A stretch of DNA of 64,000 bases from Solibacillus sp. FSL H8-0523 (GCF_038051985.1 NZ_CP150291.1:1612001-1676000); one strand, 5' to 3'; positions 37,775 to 46,251 are shown, counted from the first letter of the stretch. The notes: a model not told the origin generated them from the sequence alone. Numbers and translations: made by a program.

Positions 37775-37824
37775 AATATATACGCTGGACACTAGTCCTA
37801 TTCAAATTATAAAAATTTACTTAT
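37775..37824 (-). promoter_or_regulatory. Promoter of the shared class
   Basis: Minus-strand ATAAGTAAATTTTTATAAT at 37824; GTATATATTAT follows with TATATT at 37780, 44 bp away. Drives the two genes to its left. Confidence 0.6.
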
Positions 37825-37857
37825 ATGAACGCTGGCAGTTCTCCCCAAAAAATCAAA

Positions 37858-37882
37858 AAAATCTACGCGATCCGTTTTTTTA
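37858..37882. repeat. Dispersed repeat, copy 1 (CGCGATCCG)
   Basis: CAAAAAAATCTACGCGATCC followed by a T run. Nearly the same sequence recurs at 39765-39790. Both lie just upstream of shared-class promoters. Confidence 0.6.
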
Positions 37883-37933
37883 AATTGAGTTTTGGCGACT
37901 ATAAAAAATCGAATATACATATTGACGGTACAA

Positions 37934-37962
37934 TAAAAAAAAGCGGGGGAATTTCCCTCGCT
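37934..37962 (-). terminator. Terminator
   Basis: Stem-loop AGCGAGGGAAATTCCCCCGCT then eight-T run on the minus strand. Confidence 0.8.
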
Positions 37963-37965
37963 CGG

Positions 37966-38250
37966 TCAATCACTTATAACTATGCCACCGTCAACAAATC
38001 CATTTTCAACTCTGTCTAATAAATAATTGGCGTAGTCTCCGCATGGTTCACAATTTTGGCTGTAATACTCTCCACACTCGCATTTGCTGTTGCTGTCGTA
38101 TGACTCGACCACCACATAAGAGCTGTGATTAATAGCGTTACTGTCCATTGTCCAATCGAGTGTATTGTCTGCTGTGTCAATAATCAATGCACCGCCACCG
38201 CTACGAGACAAATATTCCTCAACAATTCTTACCGCTTGGCTTCGTTTCAT
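37966..38250 (-). CDS. Cys-containing hypothetical protein
   Basis: 94 aa, GGAGG site. Residues ~60-75 contain CECGEYYSQNCEPCG, a possible metal site. Function unknown. Confidence 0.65.
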   Translation of the reverse strand: MKRSQAVRIVEEYLSRSGGGALIIDTADNTLDWTMDSNAINHSSYVVVESYDSNSKCECGEYYSQNCEPCGDYANYLLDRVENGFVDGGIVISD

Positions 38251-38284
38251 TTTTAAAACCTCCGTTTGATTTTATCGGTTGTAC

Positions 38285-38743
38285 TTACTCAAACATATCG
38301 CTGTATTGTTCGCGTAATGATGTAAAGTTGCTCTCTCCTACAATTACATGGTCAATGACTGGTACTCCCATTAATCTGCCTGCGTCTGTTAACCGCTGTG
38401 TCATTTTTAAATCTTCGGGGCTGGCAGTAACATCTTGGCTCGGGTGATTATGCCCCAACATTATCGAGCTTGCATTGTTTAGTAAAGCGCTTTGAAATAC
38501 GTCTCTCACTCCGACTACTGACATATTAATTGTGCCAATGTGTAACGTATGCGCTCCAATAACTTCATTCTTAGTATTGAGGCAAAGCATTACAAAATGT
38601 TCGTTTGGCTTAGATGATAATGAAAATACCTCTTCAATGATTTTGTAACCGTCCTGTGGTGTACGAATGCGTTTACTTTCTAAATCGTAAAGCGCCGTTT
38701 TATCCTTTACAAGCTCAACATAGTAACGAGTAATTTTTTTCAT
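38285..38743 (-). CDS. radC: RadC-like JAB-domain protein
   Basis: 152 aa, GGAGG site. It carries the MPN/JAMM metal motif with HNHPSQDVTASPED and an upstream Glu region. This is the RadC family core, shorter than chromosomal RadC because the N-terminal HhH part is missing. Such plasmid and phage copies are common; the biochemical role is unresolved. Confidence 0.9.
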   Translation of the reverse strand: MKKITRYYVELVKDKTALYDLESKRIRTPQDGYKIIEEVFSLSSKPNEHFVMLCLNTKNEVIGAHTLHIGTINMSVVGVRDVFQSALLNNASSIMLGHNHPSQDVTASPEDLKMTQRLTDAGRLMGVPVIDHVIVGESNFTSLREQYSDMFE

Positions 38744-38777
38744 TTAAAAAAACCTCCATGTGATTTGATACTAAAAG

Positions 38778-38826
38778 GATATACACATAAAACTTTAATT
38801 ATTCCGTATTTTAAAAATTTACTCAT
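38778..38826 (-). promoter_or_regulatory. Promoter of the shared class (radC run)
   Basis: Minus-strand ATGAGTAAATTTTTAAAAT at 38826; GTATATCC with TATATC at 38783, 43 bp away. Confidence 0.55.
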
Positions 38827-38841
38827 GTTGTGTGAAATAAA

Positions 38842-38862
38842 GAATCCGCTCACTAGGAGCGG
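38842..38862 (-). terminator. Terminator-like hairpin
   Basis: Stem CCGCT/AGCGG followed by a weak T-rich tail on the minus strand. Confidence 0.5.
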
Positions 38863-38868
38863 AAACGA

Positions 38869-39066
38869 TTAATCTAATAAGTGTAAGCCGTTAACTTTGC
38901 TAGTAGCGATTGACTGGTAAAATTCAATCTCGGCTTTTTTCTCCTCTTTAAAACTTTGTAGTCCTGTACTTGTTAGCGGTATAGCGCTGTTTAATCCACC
39001 GTTTAAATTAATGTTTAGATAACCATTATCCATAAAAATATCCCAAACAAATTTACGTTTTGCCAA
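38869..39066 (-). CDS. Small hypothetical protein
   Basis: 65 aa, TTG start at 39066 nine bases after GGGAGG. Basic N-terminus, Asn/Leu-rich. No motif. Confidence 0.6.
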   Translation of the reverse strand: MAKRKFVWDIFMDNGYLNINLNGGLNSAIPLTSTGLQSFKEEKKAEIEFYQSIATSKVNGLHLLD

Positions 39067-39091
39067 ACTGTAAAACCTCCCAATATTTTAT

Positions 39092-39271
39092 TTATTTGCG
39101 ACTCTCCAAAAACTCCGCTAAATTTGCAACATCTGAAGCCTGGCTGTACTCGATTGTTACGTTTGGGCACTCGGGGCATACATGTATGTGAGTACCTTTG
39201 TGTATGTGATGCTCTAGCTCAACGCCTGTACAATGACTACAAAATACATCAAAATTTTCGAGATTTTTCAT
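39092..39271 (-). CDS. 59-residue zinc-ribbon protein
   Basis: ATG 39271 overlaps the previous stop by four bases (ATGA). Two CxxC pairs (CSHC, CPEC) with intervening His-rich segment. Function unknown; one of a set of small zinc proteins in this region. Confidence 0.7.
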   Translation of the reverse strand: MKNLENFDVFCSHCTGVELEHHIHKGTHIHVCPECPNVTIEYSQASDVANLAEFLESRK

Positions 39272-39603
39272 GACGCAATATTAACCTCAACTAGCTCACC
39301 GTCAAAATTTTGCTCATACAATGATACACTAGGGTTATAGTTGACAGTAGCGACATGAGTATAATTAAAACCATTAATATAGGCTCTATGCATTGCGTCA
39401 TCATGGTTTACGTACTGCACACCGTCAAATAAATAAACTTCCGTTTCATTGTTCCAATCCGTATAGTAAATGCGTCCTGTAAGCTGTTTTAAGTAGTCTG
39501 GATAATAAACCTCTAAGCAATCCGTACTGCAAAAGTACTCTTCAGTTCCTTCATTAATCCATCCTGTAAGCATAAACGTTTCGCAGTGTTCACATGTTCT
39601 CAT
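39268..39603 (-). CDS. Zinc-finger hypothetical protein
   Basis: 111 aa. N-terminal CEHC...CSTDC site, then an aromatic-rich domain. Coupled to the 59-aa zinc-ribbon gene. Function unknown. Confidence 0.65.
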   Translation of the reverse strand: MRTCEHCETFMLTGWINEGTEEYFCSTDCLEVYYPDYLKQLTGRIYYTDWNNETEVYLFDGVQYVNHDDAMHRAYINGFNYTHVATVNYNPSVSLYEQNFDGELVEVNIAS

Positions 39604-39636
39604 TTATGTTTGCCTCCCTAAATTGTTATTCGTATT

Positions 39637-39687
39637 ATTATATGCTACTAAAACGTTCAATATTCCTATTTATAAAAATTTACTTTT
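39637..39687 (-). promoter_or_regulatory. Promoter of the shared class
   Basis: Minus-strand AAAAGTAAATTTTTATAAAT at 39687; TATAAT starts exactly 45 bp downstream at 39642. Confidence 0.7.
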
Positions 39688-39764
39688 GTCGTAGCTGGAT
39701 TGGCTGTGTAAAATTACGCCTGACTAGATGCTAAAAAAAGATGCTGCTTTATCGGCCGACTATT

Positions 39765-39790
39765 CAAAAATCCACGCGATCCGTTTTTTA
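39765..39790. repeat. Dispersed repeat, copy 2 (CGCGATCCG)
   Basis: TCAAAAATCCACGCGATCCG then T run, close match to 37858-37882. Confidence 0.6.
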
Positions 39791-39828
39791 AAATCCGTTT
39801 TTTTGAATCCTAATAAAATGAATTGCAT

Positions 39829-39890
39829 ATGTAACGGCAAAGTGAAAAAATCGGGGCTGTTTTATATGTAACGGCAAACTGAAAAAATCC
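39829..39890. repeat. TAACGGCAA repeat pair, site 1
   Basis: TATGTAACGGCAAA-GTGAAAAAATC and TATGTAACGGCAAA-CTGAAAAAATC, 37 bp apart. Confidence 0.8.
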
Positions 39891-39902
39891 GCACGACTCC
39901 AC

Positions 39903-39930
39903 AAAAAAAGTAGCTAAAAAAACAGCTACT
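39903..39930 (-). terminator. Terminator
   Basis: Stem AGTAGCT/AGCTACT then seven T on the minus strand. Confidence 0.8.
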
Positions 39931-39947
39931 TAAAAAACTTATGCGCT

Positions 39948-40301
39948 TCACATGCTTTGTAAATTGTTGAAAGTGATTTCCTCAAACCATAAGTTTGTAT
40001 TATTACGAAATGAAAGTACACTGGCAATTTTAGCTTCGTTTGTCTCCACATCAATATATAACATTTCGTCAAAGAGATAGGCATCAAGAAAATCAACTCC
40101 AATATTCATAATTTCAATGGCTTTTTGTGCTTCACTAATGAAATCAGATGCGCTACTTTTAATTGCATCTTTACCCACGTTCATACTGCACCATTTTTTA
40201 AAGCTTTTACTGCATGTATCATCTGTACACCAAACCGCGAAAACATCTTTACGTATTGCGTTTGAACCATCCCATAAAACGCGTATTGTTTTAACAGTCA
40301 A
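39948..40301 (-). CDS. Hypothetical protein
   Basis: 117 aa, TTG start after GGAGG. Several Cys (CTDDTCSKSF, WCSM). ATGA-type overlap with upstream gene. Function unknown. Confidence 0.6.
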   Translation of the reverse strand: MTVKTIRVLWDGSNAIRKDVFAVWCTDDTCSKSFKKWCSMNVGKDAIKSSASDFISEAQKAIEIMNIGVDFLDAYLFDEMLYIDVETNEAKIASVLSFRNNTNLWFEEITFNNLQSM

Positions 40302-40519
40302 TTTGTTTTTACCTCCTTTAGAGAATCAAATAATTTTTCCATCTGGTCATCAAACTGTTTTTCTGTATGAATAAAAGGATTCCACTCTAAAGCGTCCATT
40401 GCTAATTCATAATTATCAAAAATTAAAAAACCTTCTTCATCTTCGATAAAATCAAACCATTGACCACCTTGTTTTTTTATCTGTTTTAATCCTTCAGTCA
40501 ACTTTTCTAAATAAGTCAT
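40298..40519 (-). CDS. Small hypothetical protein
   Basis: 73 aa, GGAGG site, acidic/helical. Coupled by overlap to the next gene. No motif. Confidence 0.6.
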   Translation of the reverse strand: MTYLEKLTEGLKQIKKQGGQWFDFIEDEEGFLIFDNYELAMDALEWNPFIHTEKQFDDQMEKLFDSLKEVKTN

Positions 40520-40552
40520 AAAAAACCTCCTAATTTTATTTAATAAAGCCGT

Positions 40553-40783
40553 TTAAAAGTGCGGTTTAATTGGATTCGGAATATTATAAAATTCACCTTC
40601 ATTTACTACTTTATTGCGTCCTAATCCTTTAGGCTTTTTGTCTGCGTTATATAATGCATAAAATGTTTTCCCGTTGTTACTTACTCCAAAATAAAAAGGG
40701 CGACAACCTTGTTTCCGTAAATCAAGTTCATAACTAAAAAGTGAGGAAACTTTTTCTTTTGAGATGTAACCGAAAAATGTCAA
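40553..40783 (-). CDS. Small basic hypothetical protein
   Basis: 76 aa, TTG start after GGAGG. Basic and aromatic. No motif. Confidence 0.6.
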   Translation of the reverse strand: MTFFGYISKEKVSSLFSYELDLRKQGCRPFYFGVSNNGKTFYALYNADKKPKGLGRNKVVNEGEFYNIPNPIKPHF

Positions 40784-40814
40784 TGTAAAACCTCCTAAAT
40801 GATTTTATAAGAAT

Positions 40815-40845
40815 AGGATACACGAATTCGTAAAAATTTATTCAT
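40815..40845 (-). promoter_or_regulatory. Element of the shared class, short spacing
   Basis: Minus-strand ATGAATAAATTTTTACG at 40845; GTATCCTATTC follows with TATCCT at 40820, 25 bp away. The short spacing makes the -10 uncertain. Confidence 0.4.
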
Positions 40846-40852
40846 GTGAAAT

Positions 40853-40881
40853 AAAAAAAGCAACCATTATCAACGGTTGCT
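40853..40881 (-). terminator. Terminator
   Basis: Stem AGCAACC/GGTTGCT then seven T on the minus strand. Confidence 0.8.
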
Positions 40882-40902
40882 AAACTGTAGTTATGCGTGT
40901 AA

Positions 40903-41319
40903 TTATCCGTATATCAACTCTCCAAAAATTGCGTACTGCATGATACAGTCATATGTTATCGCATCATGGTTGTCATTAAAAAAATCATCATGTGAGCGCT
41001 CGGTTGCATTCAATTTAATACCATTAATTAATTTTTCTAAAGTTAATTCATGTGTTTCATTTTCTTCTGTATCTTTAACAATAAGGCTATCACCGTTCAA
41101 AATTTTATCTGTTGCCCAATCTGACCAAAACATCGTTTCATACTCTGCCGAATCTTTAAAGCCGTTTTTGACTGAACTTGCTATAAGGCACGAATAACCA
41201 CTTTCAATCCATCCACAAATTACGGTATTAATATCATCTTGTGAAACTTTATGCTCAACTGCCACCGTTCCAACAATCATCTTGTCATCAAATGTTTTTA
41301 ATTCACGCTTATCAACCAT
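40903..41319 (-). CDS. Hypothetical protein
   Basis: 138 aa from ATG 41319 (GGAGGAGG nine bases before), one base overlapping the previous stop (TAATG). Acidic, no motif. An upstream ATG at 41343 would overlap the previous gene further. Confidence 0.62.
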   Translation of the reverse strand: MVDKRELKTFDDKMIVGTVAVEHKVSQDDINTVICGWIESGYSCLIASSVKNGFKDSAEYETMFWSDWATDKILNGDSLIVKDTEENETHELTLEKLINGIKLNATERSHDDFFNDNHDAITYDCIMQYAIFGELIYG

Positions 41320-41489
41320 TAAAAATCCTCCTCCATATCCCATTGTTTACGTGATGCTAATTGTTGCCCAAACCCGTTATACTCAACACCACAAACGCAT
41401 TCAGATGCCCACATACTGTATAAATGTACGTCATGACCACACTCGACACATGCAACAAACTTTTCACCGTCAATCGTTTTAACTGTCAT
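41319..41489 (-). CDS. 56-residue zinc-ribbon protein
   Basis: ATG 41489. CVEC and CVCG pairs around a short loop give a zinc ribbon. Its stop overlaps the next ATG, and it directly follows the 59-aa gene. Function unknown. Confidence 0.7.
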   Translation of the reverse strand: MTVKTIDGEKFVACVECGHDVHLYSMWASECVCGVEYNGFGQQLASRKQWDMEEDF

Positions 41490-41669
41490 TTAATAGCCTT
41501 CTCTGCCCGAAACATCTTCACAAGCAGTTACAAGACCGTCAAAATCTTCATTGCTACCATATACTAGTGCAATTGTGTGTACTGTACTTAACTTTAATCC
41601 AAAATCCTCTGCTAAACATTCCAGATAGTGCTTACGGCTGTCATATCCATTATCCGTATATACGCTCAC
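41490..41669 (-). CDS. Small hypothetical protein
   Basis: 59 aa from GTG 41669 (GGAGG six to seven bases before). A TTG further up lies on the site. No motif. Confidence 0.58.
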   Translation of the reverse strand: MSVYTDNGYDSRKHYLECLAEDFGLKLSTVHTIALVYGSNEDFDGLVTACEDVSGREGY

Positions 41670-41691
41670 TAAATCAACCTCCAAATAATTG

Positions 41692-41722
41692 ATACTAACA
41701 ATATAATCAAAAATTTACTTAT
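41692..41722 (-). promoter_or_regulatory. Element of the shared class, short spacing
   Basis: Minus-strand ATAAGTAAATTTTTGATT at 41722; TAGTAT at 41697 lies 25 bp away. Confidence 0.4.
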
Positions 41723-41861
41723 GTATTCATCAAAATCAAAATTAAGTTTCCTGACGATCAATCGATTTTTAGCTGGCAAAGATGGCAGCGTTCACGGCCA
41801 AAAATTCAGAAAATCAAAATTAAAGAGGTGAGGGGGGCGGAATAATGATATGAAACATATA

Positions 41862-41914
41862 TATAACGGCAACAAAGAAAAAAAGCCATATACATAACGG
41901 GAACAAAGAAAAAA
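41862..41914. repeat. TAACGG repeat pair, site 2
   Basis: TATAACGGCAACAAAGAAAA and CATAACGGGAACAAAGAAAA, 31 bp apart, in a spacer of about 300 bases with no gene. Confidence 0.75.
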
Positions 41915-41966
41915 CGCTACAACTTTTAAAAGTCATAACGCTCTTTCGAAAAATAAGAAATTTAAT

Positions 41967-42119
41967 TCAATACCAATCACGCACATCGTCAATTAAAGAT
42001 ACGTCCAATCCATTATTATCAATTTGCTGTTTAACAGCTCTTAGTAATTCGTTTTCGTCTTTAGCATTTTCAACTTCAACCTCAAAGCTCATGACGACAA
42101 TAACCGCTTTTTTATCCAT
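41967..42119 (-). CDS. 50-residue hypothetical protein
   Basis: ATG 42119 overlaps the previous gene by eight bases; a GAGGCGAGAACAG site lies inside it. Val/Glu/Asn rich alpha-beta pattern. No known function. Confidence 0.58.
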   Translation of the reverse strand: MDKKAVIVVMSFEVEVENAKDENELLRAVKQQIDNNGLDVSLIDDVRDWY

Positions 42120-42339
42120 CTGTTCTCGCCTCCAAAATGATAAATCGGAATTTATTGTAATGCATTGATGCGCTTTTTTTATCTTGTGTTAATTTGTTTT
42201 CTTTGCCATTAATGGCTCGTATGCGCTCTATTTCCTTGCTTATGGAACTATCCGTATAAAGACCATCTAAAAGGCGTTCGTCTAAATTTGCAAGCGTTCC
42301 ATCACCTATCACGATTTTATAAACAGCGACTTTTTTCAT
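42112..42339 (-). CDS. Small hypothetical protein
   Basis: 75 aa from ATG 42339 (AAAGGAG), overlapping the previous stop. Basic. No motif. Confidence 0.58.
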   Translation of the reverse strand: MKKVAVYKIVIGDGTLANLDERLLDGLYTDSSISKEIERIRAINGKENKLTQDKKSASMHYNKFRFIILEARTDG

Positions 42340-42611
42340 CACACGCTCCTTTTTGAATCAGTAGCAATTCGCTTTATGTCAAAGACAACATTTTTAATAT
42401 GCTCTAAATTATAACTATAGCCACCGCTTGCAACTAAAGAGAGGTCATGTTTAATGTAATTTATCATTTCATCTTCATTGTTAAAATAATCAGTGTTCAT
42501 AGTGTAAACATCTTCATGTGACAATGTTTCATCTGGGTTTTTAATGTATTCAATATCGGGGTGACTATCTTTAACCTTAAACGTAATAACAGCTCTAAAC
42601 ATTTTTTTCAT
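42339..42611 (-). CDS. Small hypothetical protein
   Basis: 90 aa, AAGGTGG site eight bases before ATG 42611. No motif recognised. Confidence 0.58.
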   Translation of the reverse strand: MKKMFRAVITFKVKDSHPDIEYIKNPDETLSHEDVYTMNTDYFNNEDEMINYIKHDLSLVASGGYSYNLEHIKNVVFDIKRIATDSKRSV

Positions 42612-42628
42612 TCAGATGCCACCTTTCA

Positions 42629-43024
42629 TCAAATTGCCCATCTAGCGATTTCATAATTTGTTTGCTCACGGATAATTTTATCTGTAACGGCTTCAATAAT
42701 GCGGTCTAACTTTTTTCGAGCGTCAATCCATTTTTTAGACTTTACTTCGTCTACTGTGTTATAGGAAATGCATTGTAATAATTTCAATAGCTGCACATCA
42801 TCAACACTTTCATTTGAGGCATGTTTATCAAAGTTTGGTGACAATGAAATATCTGGGTGCGTTCTATAACGTTCACTGTAAGCATGTTCGTTCATTTCAT
42901 ACCATGCCGTGACTAATGAAACAATTTCATGCCAATCTAAAGGGGGCATATGAGAATATTTTAATTCAGAAATACTATTTGCTACCGTGATGAAATGCTT
43001 TTCACTAATGGGCATAACGCTCAT
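42629..43024 (-). CDS. Hypothetical protein
   Basis: 131 aa from ATG 43024 (AGAGG ahead). A longer frame starts at 43087 inside a tandem repeat and would add low-complexity Phe-rich residues. No motif. Confidence 0.6.
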   Translation of the reverse strand: MSVMPISEKHFITVANSISELKYSHMPPLDWHEIVSLVTAWYEMNEHAYSERYRTHPDISLSPNFDKHASNESVDDVQLLKLLQCISYNTVDEVKSKKWIDARKKLDRIIEAVTDKIIREQTNYEIARWAI

Positions 43025-43049
43025 ATATAAAACCTCTTTTCTTTTTATT

Positions 43050-43116
43050 AAAAATCTAAAATTTAAAAAGTAAAAACCAAAATTCAAAATCTAAAATTCA
43101 AAATCTAAAATTCAAA
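43050..43116. repeat. 14-bp tandem repeat
   Basis: Degenerate and exact copies of CTAAAATTCAAAAT lie head to tail before the 43024 gene. Short A-rich blocks alternate with C every seven bases. Confidence 0.75.
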
Positions 43117-43145
43117 AGCGAAAACACTAGCTGTAAAAACTAGTG
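43117..43145 (-). terminator. Terminator-like hairpin
   Basis: Stem CACTAG/CTAGTG, then TTTTCGCTTTT on the minus strand. It closes the dnaN transcript. Confidence 0.6.
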
Positions 43146-43183
43146 CATCGCGGGCTTCACATGTCTTTATAATTTTTATTCAT

Positions 43184-43360
43184 CTAGCGAAAACGGTTCT
43201 TGCCACCTTCACTACGCTTTGCGTAAACTGGATATGTCATCCATCTTAAAAAGTCGGTGCTTTTACCTGTTTCCCGTGCAATTTCCCGAATCGTACCATC
43301 ACATATATAGTTTTCACCTTTATATAATGCATACACTTTTTTGTACCACGGCTTTTTCAT
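43184..43360 (-). CDS. 58-residue putative DNA-binding protein
   Basis: ATG 43360 after AGGTGAAAAC. The pattern (YALYKGENYICDGTIREIARETGKSTDFLRW..YPVYAKR) resembles a small helix-turn-helix common in phages. Lies directly after dnaN. Confidence 0.65.
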   Translation of the reverse strand: MKKPWYKKVYALYKGENYICDGTIREIARETGKSTDFLRWMTYPVYAKRSEGGKNRFR

Positions 43361-43399
43361 GTTTTCACCTCATATAAATTTTATGGGTAATCGCCTTTT

Positions 43400-44551
43400 T
43401 TAATAAGTACGTACTGGTAAAATCAAATGTAGCGCCTTATCATCTAATGGATTAACAAGCGTGAAGGGGTGCTTTGAACCATTAAAATTCAATGTTACGA
43501 TTTTACAATCTAAAGCTTTTAATGCATCCGTAAAATAATTTGAACTAAATGAACACAAAATTTCTTCGCCTGTGCGTGAGCTAACTAACAATTCAGCGGT
43601 CATTTTTCCTAATTCGGGACTGTCTGAATTAAGTGTTGTTTGATTTTCTGTACTGTTAAAGCGTATAACGTTGTTACGGTCATGTTTCGCAATAATTGAA
43701 AGTGTGCTAGTAGCTTCGAGTAATTCGTCAGAATAAAGATTAATTGTTGATTTAAAGTTATCTGGGATTAATCGGCTAATATCTGGGTAATTACCTTCCA
43801 AATTACGCAACCAATATTCCATATCATCAAATTTGATTAACGTGTATTTATGATTAAAACCGATTACTACTGTTTTTGTTGCCTTGCTAATCATTTTAGA
43901 AATTTTAATAAGTGAAGCGTGGGGCACTGTAATTTGATAAGCTAATTGATCGCGTTCTTGATTTTTATAATTTTTAAGAGTATAAAGCGCTAAACGGTGA
44001 GAATCTGTTGCAACAAAGCGTAAATGCTTTTGTGTATCGTAATCAATATGAACACCTGTCAACACGGGGCGACTTTCTGAAGTAGCACACGCGAAAACTG
44101 TATTTTTCATAACGGTTTTAAAATCGTTAACGTCCATTTCTAAATAATCAAATTCAATATTCGGCATAAGAGGGTATTCACTTGCATCTGAAGCAACCAC
44201 TTCAAATTTTATTGTGTCTGCTTTTATGGAAATCTTGTCTTTTTGTGCTGTATCAAATTCAATCAAATCGGCTTTCGATTTTTTTAGAAAATCGTTCAAA
44301 TACTTATAACTAAAAATAAATGATGCTTTATCAGTAAAGTAGCTATTTTGAAAAGATGTTACTGCGATTGTATCGCCGTTAGTTGCCGTAATTGTTGTTT
44401 GGCTTTCTGTAACATCGAATTTTACAGTTTGATAAATTGGAACTTGGATTTTACCGTCAATCGCTAGGGACAATTTTTTTAATGCCTCGACTAAACTTTT
44501 ACGAGTAATAACCGTAACATTACTTGTTTTTTTTAATGAACCATTTACCAT
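43400..44551 (-). CDS. dnaN: DNA polymerase III beta sliding clamp
   Basis: 383 aa, standard length for DnaN, AAAGGAG site. Three-domain pattern with RPVLTGVHI, ATDSHRLA, and a C-terminal LILPVRTY that matches the end of Firmicute clamps. A phage-encoded clamp could recruit host PolC/DnaE and other clamp-binding proteins to its own DNA. Transcribed with a 139-aa gene from the promoter at 45008-45067. Confidence 0.95.
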   Translation of the reverse strand: MVNGSLKKTSNVTVITRKSLVEALKKLSLAIDGKIQVPIYQTVKFDVTESQTTITATNGDTIAVTSFQNSYFTDKASFIFSYKYLNDFLKKSKADLIEFDTAQKDKISIKADTIKFEVVASDASEYPLMPNIEFDYLEMDVNDFKTVMKNTVFACATSESRPVLTGVHIDYDTQKHLRFVATDSHRLALYTLKNYKNQERDQLAYQITVPHASLIKISKMISKATKTVVIGFNHKYTLIKFDDMEYWLRNLEGNYPDISRLIPDNFKSTINLYSDELLEATSTLSIIAKHDRNNVIRFNSTENQTTLNSDSPELGKMTAELLVSSRTGEEILCSFSSNYFTDALKALDCKIVTLNFNGSKHPFTLVNPLDDKALHLILPVRTY

Positions 44552-44552
44552 A

Positions 44553-44972
44553 TTAAAGTTCTCCTTTTGTCGGCTTTAAGCCGTTATTTTTAACGTACTC
44601 TGTAATGAACGCACTCGCTTTTTCCATTGCATCATGTTTATTTTGTAAACGATTTTCATCACCTAAAGAATCCTTATCAAAAAGCTCCATAAAACTAATT
44701 GCATCATCAAGCTCACCGATTGATAATTGCAACATTTCAACAGCTTTACTCATATTCAAACGTAAAAAATGTTCATTTAACAAATCATAAATTGAACGGC
44801 TTGTAGTACTTAATCGCACATTGTCTAGTGCATCGTTATTGTCAATGTTTTCGAGCGCATATTCAGCATCTTTAATTTCTTCTGATAAAACAGGATAATC
44901 CACAATTAATGGGTTAGTTCGCAATAGCTCCTTTTTTTTGTGGATAATAATTGCTTGCAATTGCTCTTTCAT
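44553..44972 (-). CDS. Helical hypothetical protein upstream of dnaN
   Basis: 139 aa, GGAGG site. Helical, acidic. Ends two bases before dnaN begins, so co-transcribed. No motif. Confidence 0.62.
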   Translation of the reverse strand: MKEQLQAIIIHKKKELLRTNPLIVDYPVLSEEIKDAEYALENIDNNDALDNVRLSTTSRSIYDLLNEHFLRLNMSKAVEMLQLSIGELDDAISFMELFDKDSLGDENRLQNKHDAMEKASAFITEYVKNNGLKPTKGEL

Positions 44973-45007
44973 CCGTAACCTCCATTAAAATTATTTATTA
45001 ATAGCAA

Positions 45008-45067
45008 TATATACAAAATCCCATCCTTCTATACGTGAGAAAGATGGAATTTTAAAAATTTACTTAT
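45008..45067 (-). promoter_or_regulatory. Promoter of the shared class for the dnaN run
   Basis: Minus-strand ATAAGTAAATTTTTAAAAT at 45067 overlaps the stop of the upstream gene; GTATATATT has TATATT at 45013, 54 bp away. Confidence 0.6.
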
Positions 45068-45488
45068 GTTGAAAATAAATTTCTTCTAAGTCGAATTCGT
45101 GTGGAATATACATATCGGCTAAATCTTCAAAAGCTGTATTTTCAATGGTTTCATAAATTTGTTGTAATTCTTCTTCTCGATATTCATCACTAAAATGCGT
45201 TTGCCAATAATCAATTAGCCAATTTTGAGATTGTTTTAATGTAACTATACACACTGTAGAATTACCGTTTAAATCATTAAGAACGTATAATTTTTCTACT
45301 GGCTCACCAATTAATAATTTTTTTAAATTTATCATGTTCGCGATTTTAATGACTTTACTGTCCTCAAGTATACACTTTGAGGTACTTGATATTTCAAAAA
45401 GGTTATCTATATAAAAATCGAAACTTTCACCAATTAAAGAAACCTGTAAATCATCTAATTCAAAAGAACGTTTACTTAATTTTTCCAT
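45060..45488 (-). CDS. Hypothetical protein
   Basis: 142 aa from ATG 45488, two bases after the previous stop; a start at 45509 would overlap. Acidic, no motif. Its last codons are part of the promoter element. Confidence 0.6.
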   Translation of the reverse strand: MEKLSKRSFELDDLQVSLIGESFDFYIDNLFEISSTSKCILEDSKVIKIANMINLKKLLIGEPVEKLYVLNDLNGNSTVCIVTLKQSQNWLIDYWQTHFSDEYREEELQQIYETIENTAFEDLADMYIPHEFDLEEIYFQHK

Positions 45489-45489
45489 T

Positions 45490-46053
45490 CTATGCCGTCT
45501 CGCTTTCAACTTTTTTAACGATTACTTTTGTTATCGTTTGATAAACAATTTTTTCCGTTTCAATGTGAGAAATAGCTTCGCTTTCATGAAGCTGTGCATT
45601 TATAAATTTGAGTACCATTTCGTCATCTTCTGGATATTTCAAAAAGTTAAAGCTCCGTGTTGTAGCATCTAAAACCACAATTTCTTTAAAATCGTACTGC
45701 TGTTCTCGGTCTAGCTCCTCATGTACCCATTCTGTCCAATAGCCGACATCATCATTATAATATTCCTCCATCTCTTTCTCACTAACTCCATTTTCACGTA
45801 AACATTCATCGCTACAAAAGTATTCAAACACTTCTGGAAAACAATAACCTTCAGCCATTCCGTTTCCGCACTGTGTACATTCGCGTGGTGCTGGGTGGTA
45901 GTCAATTTTTAATGCAATGTTTTCAACGTCAATAAATTCTGCTAAATCTTTCAATGTAATATTTGAGCGAGTCAATGCTTCATAAATTAAACCTTTAAAA
46001 TATCCGCCTAAATGAGAAAAAGGCAATTCACTTGTTTTGTTAACCTGTTTCAT
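45490..46053 (-). CDS. Zinc-finger hypothetical protein
   Basis: 187 aa, AAGGAG site. A CTQCGNGMAEGYC...CSDEC metal site at about residues 59-82 resembles small treble-clef fingers, followed by an acidic domain. Function unknown. Confidence 0.62.
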   Translation of the reverse strand: MKQVNKTSELPFSHLGGYFKGLIYEALTRSNITLKDLAEFIDVENIALKIDYHPAPRECTQCGNGMAEGYCFPEVFEYFCSDECLRENGVSEKEMEEYYNDDVGYWTEWVHEELDREQQYDFKEIVVLDATTRSFNFLKYPEDDEMVLKFINAQLHESEAISHIETEKIVYQTITKVIVKKVESETA

Positions 46054-46088
46054 GAATCAATCACTCCTTAAATTTTATTGATACAATT

Positions 46089-46139
46089 AATATATACAAA
46101 TTAAATAAGACATATACGGTATTTTAAAAATTTGTTAAT
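46089..46139 (-). promoter_or_regulatory. Promoter of the shared class
   Basis: Minus-strand ATTAACAAATTTTTAAAAT at 46139; GTATATATTAATT has TATATT starting 45 bp downstream at 46094. Confidence 0.6.
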
Positions 46140-46251
46140 GAAAAAACCATTATCGAAACAGCAGCAGCTATTCAAAAATCAAATGAAAAAATCATTTGAT
46201 CAAAAACTTAAAACTCAAAAAGAGGGGAACAAAAATTGTTTCATTTCCTTT

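Noticed and set aside
43050-43116. CRISPR-like array (regular short repeats)
   Set aside because: Direct low-complexity tandem repeats without spacers; no cas genes anywhere in the window.
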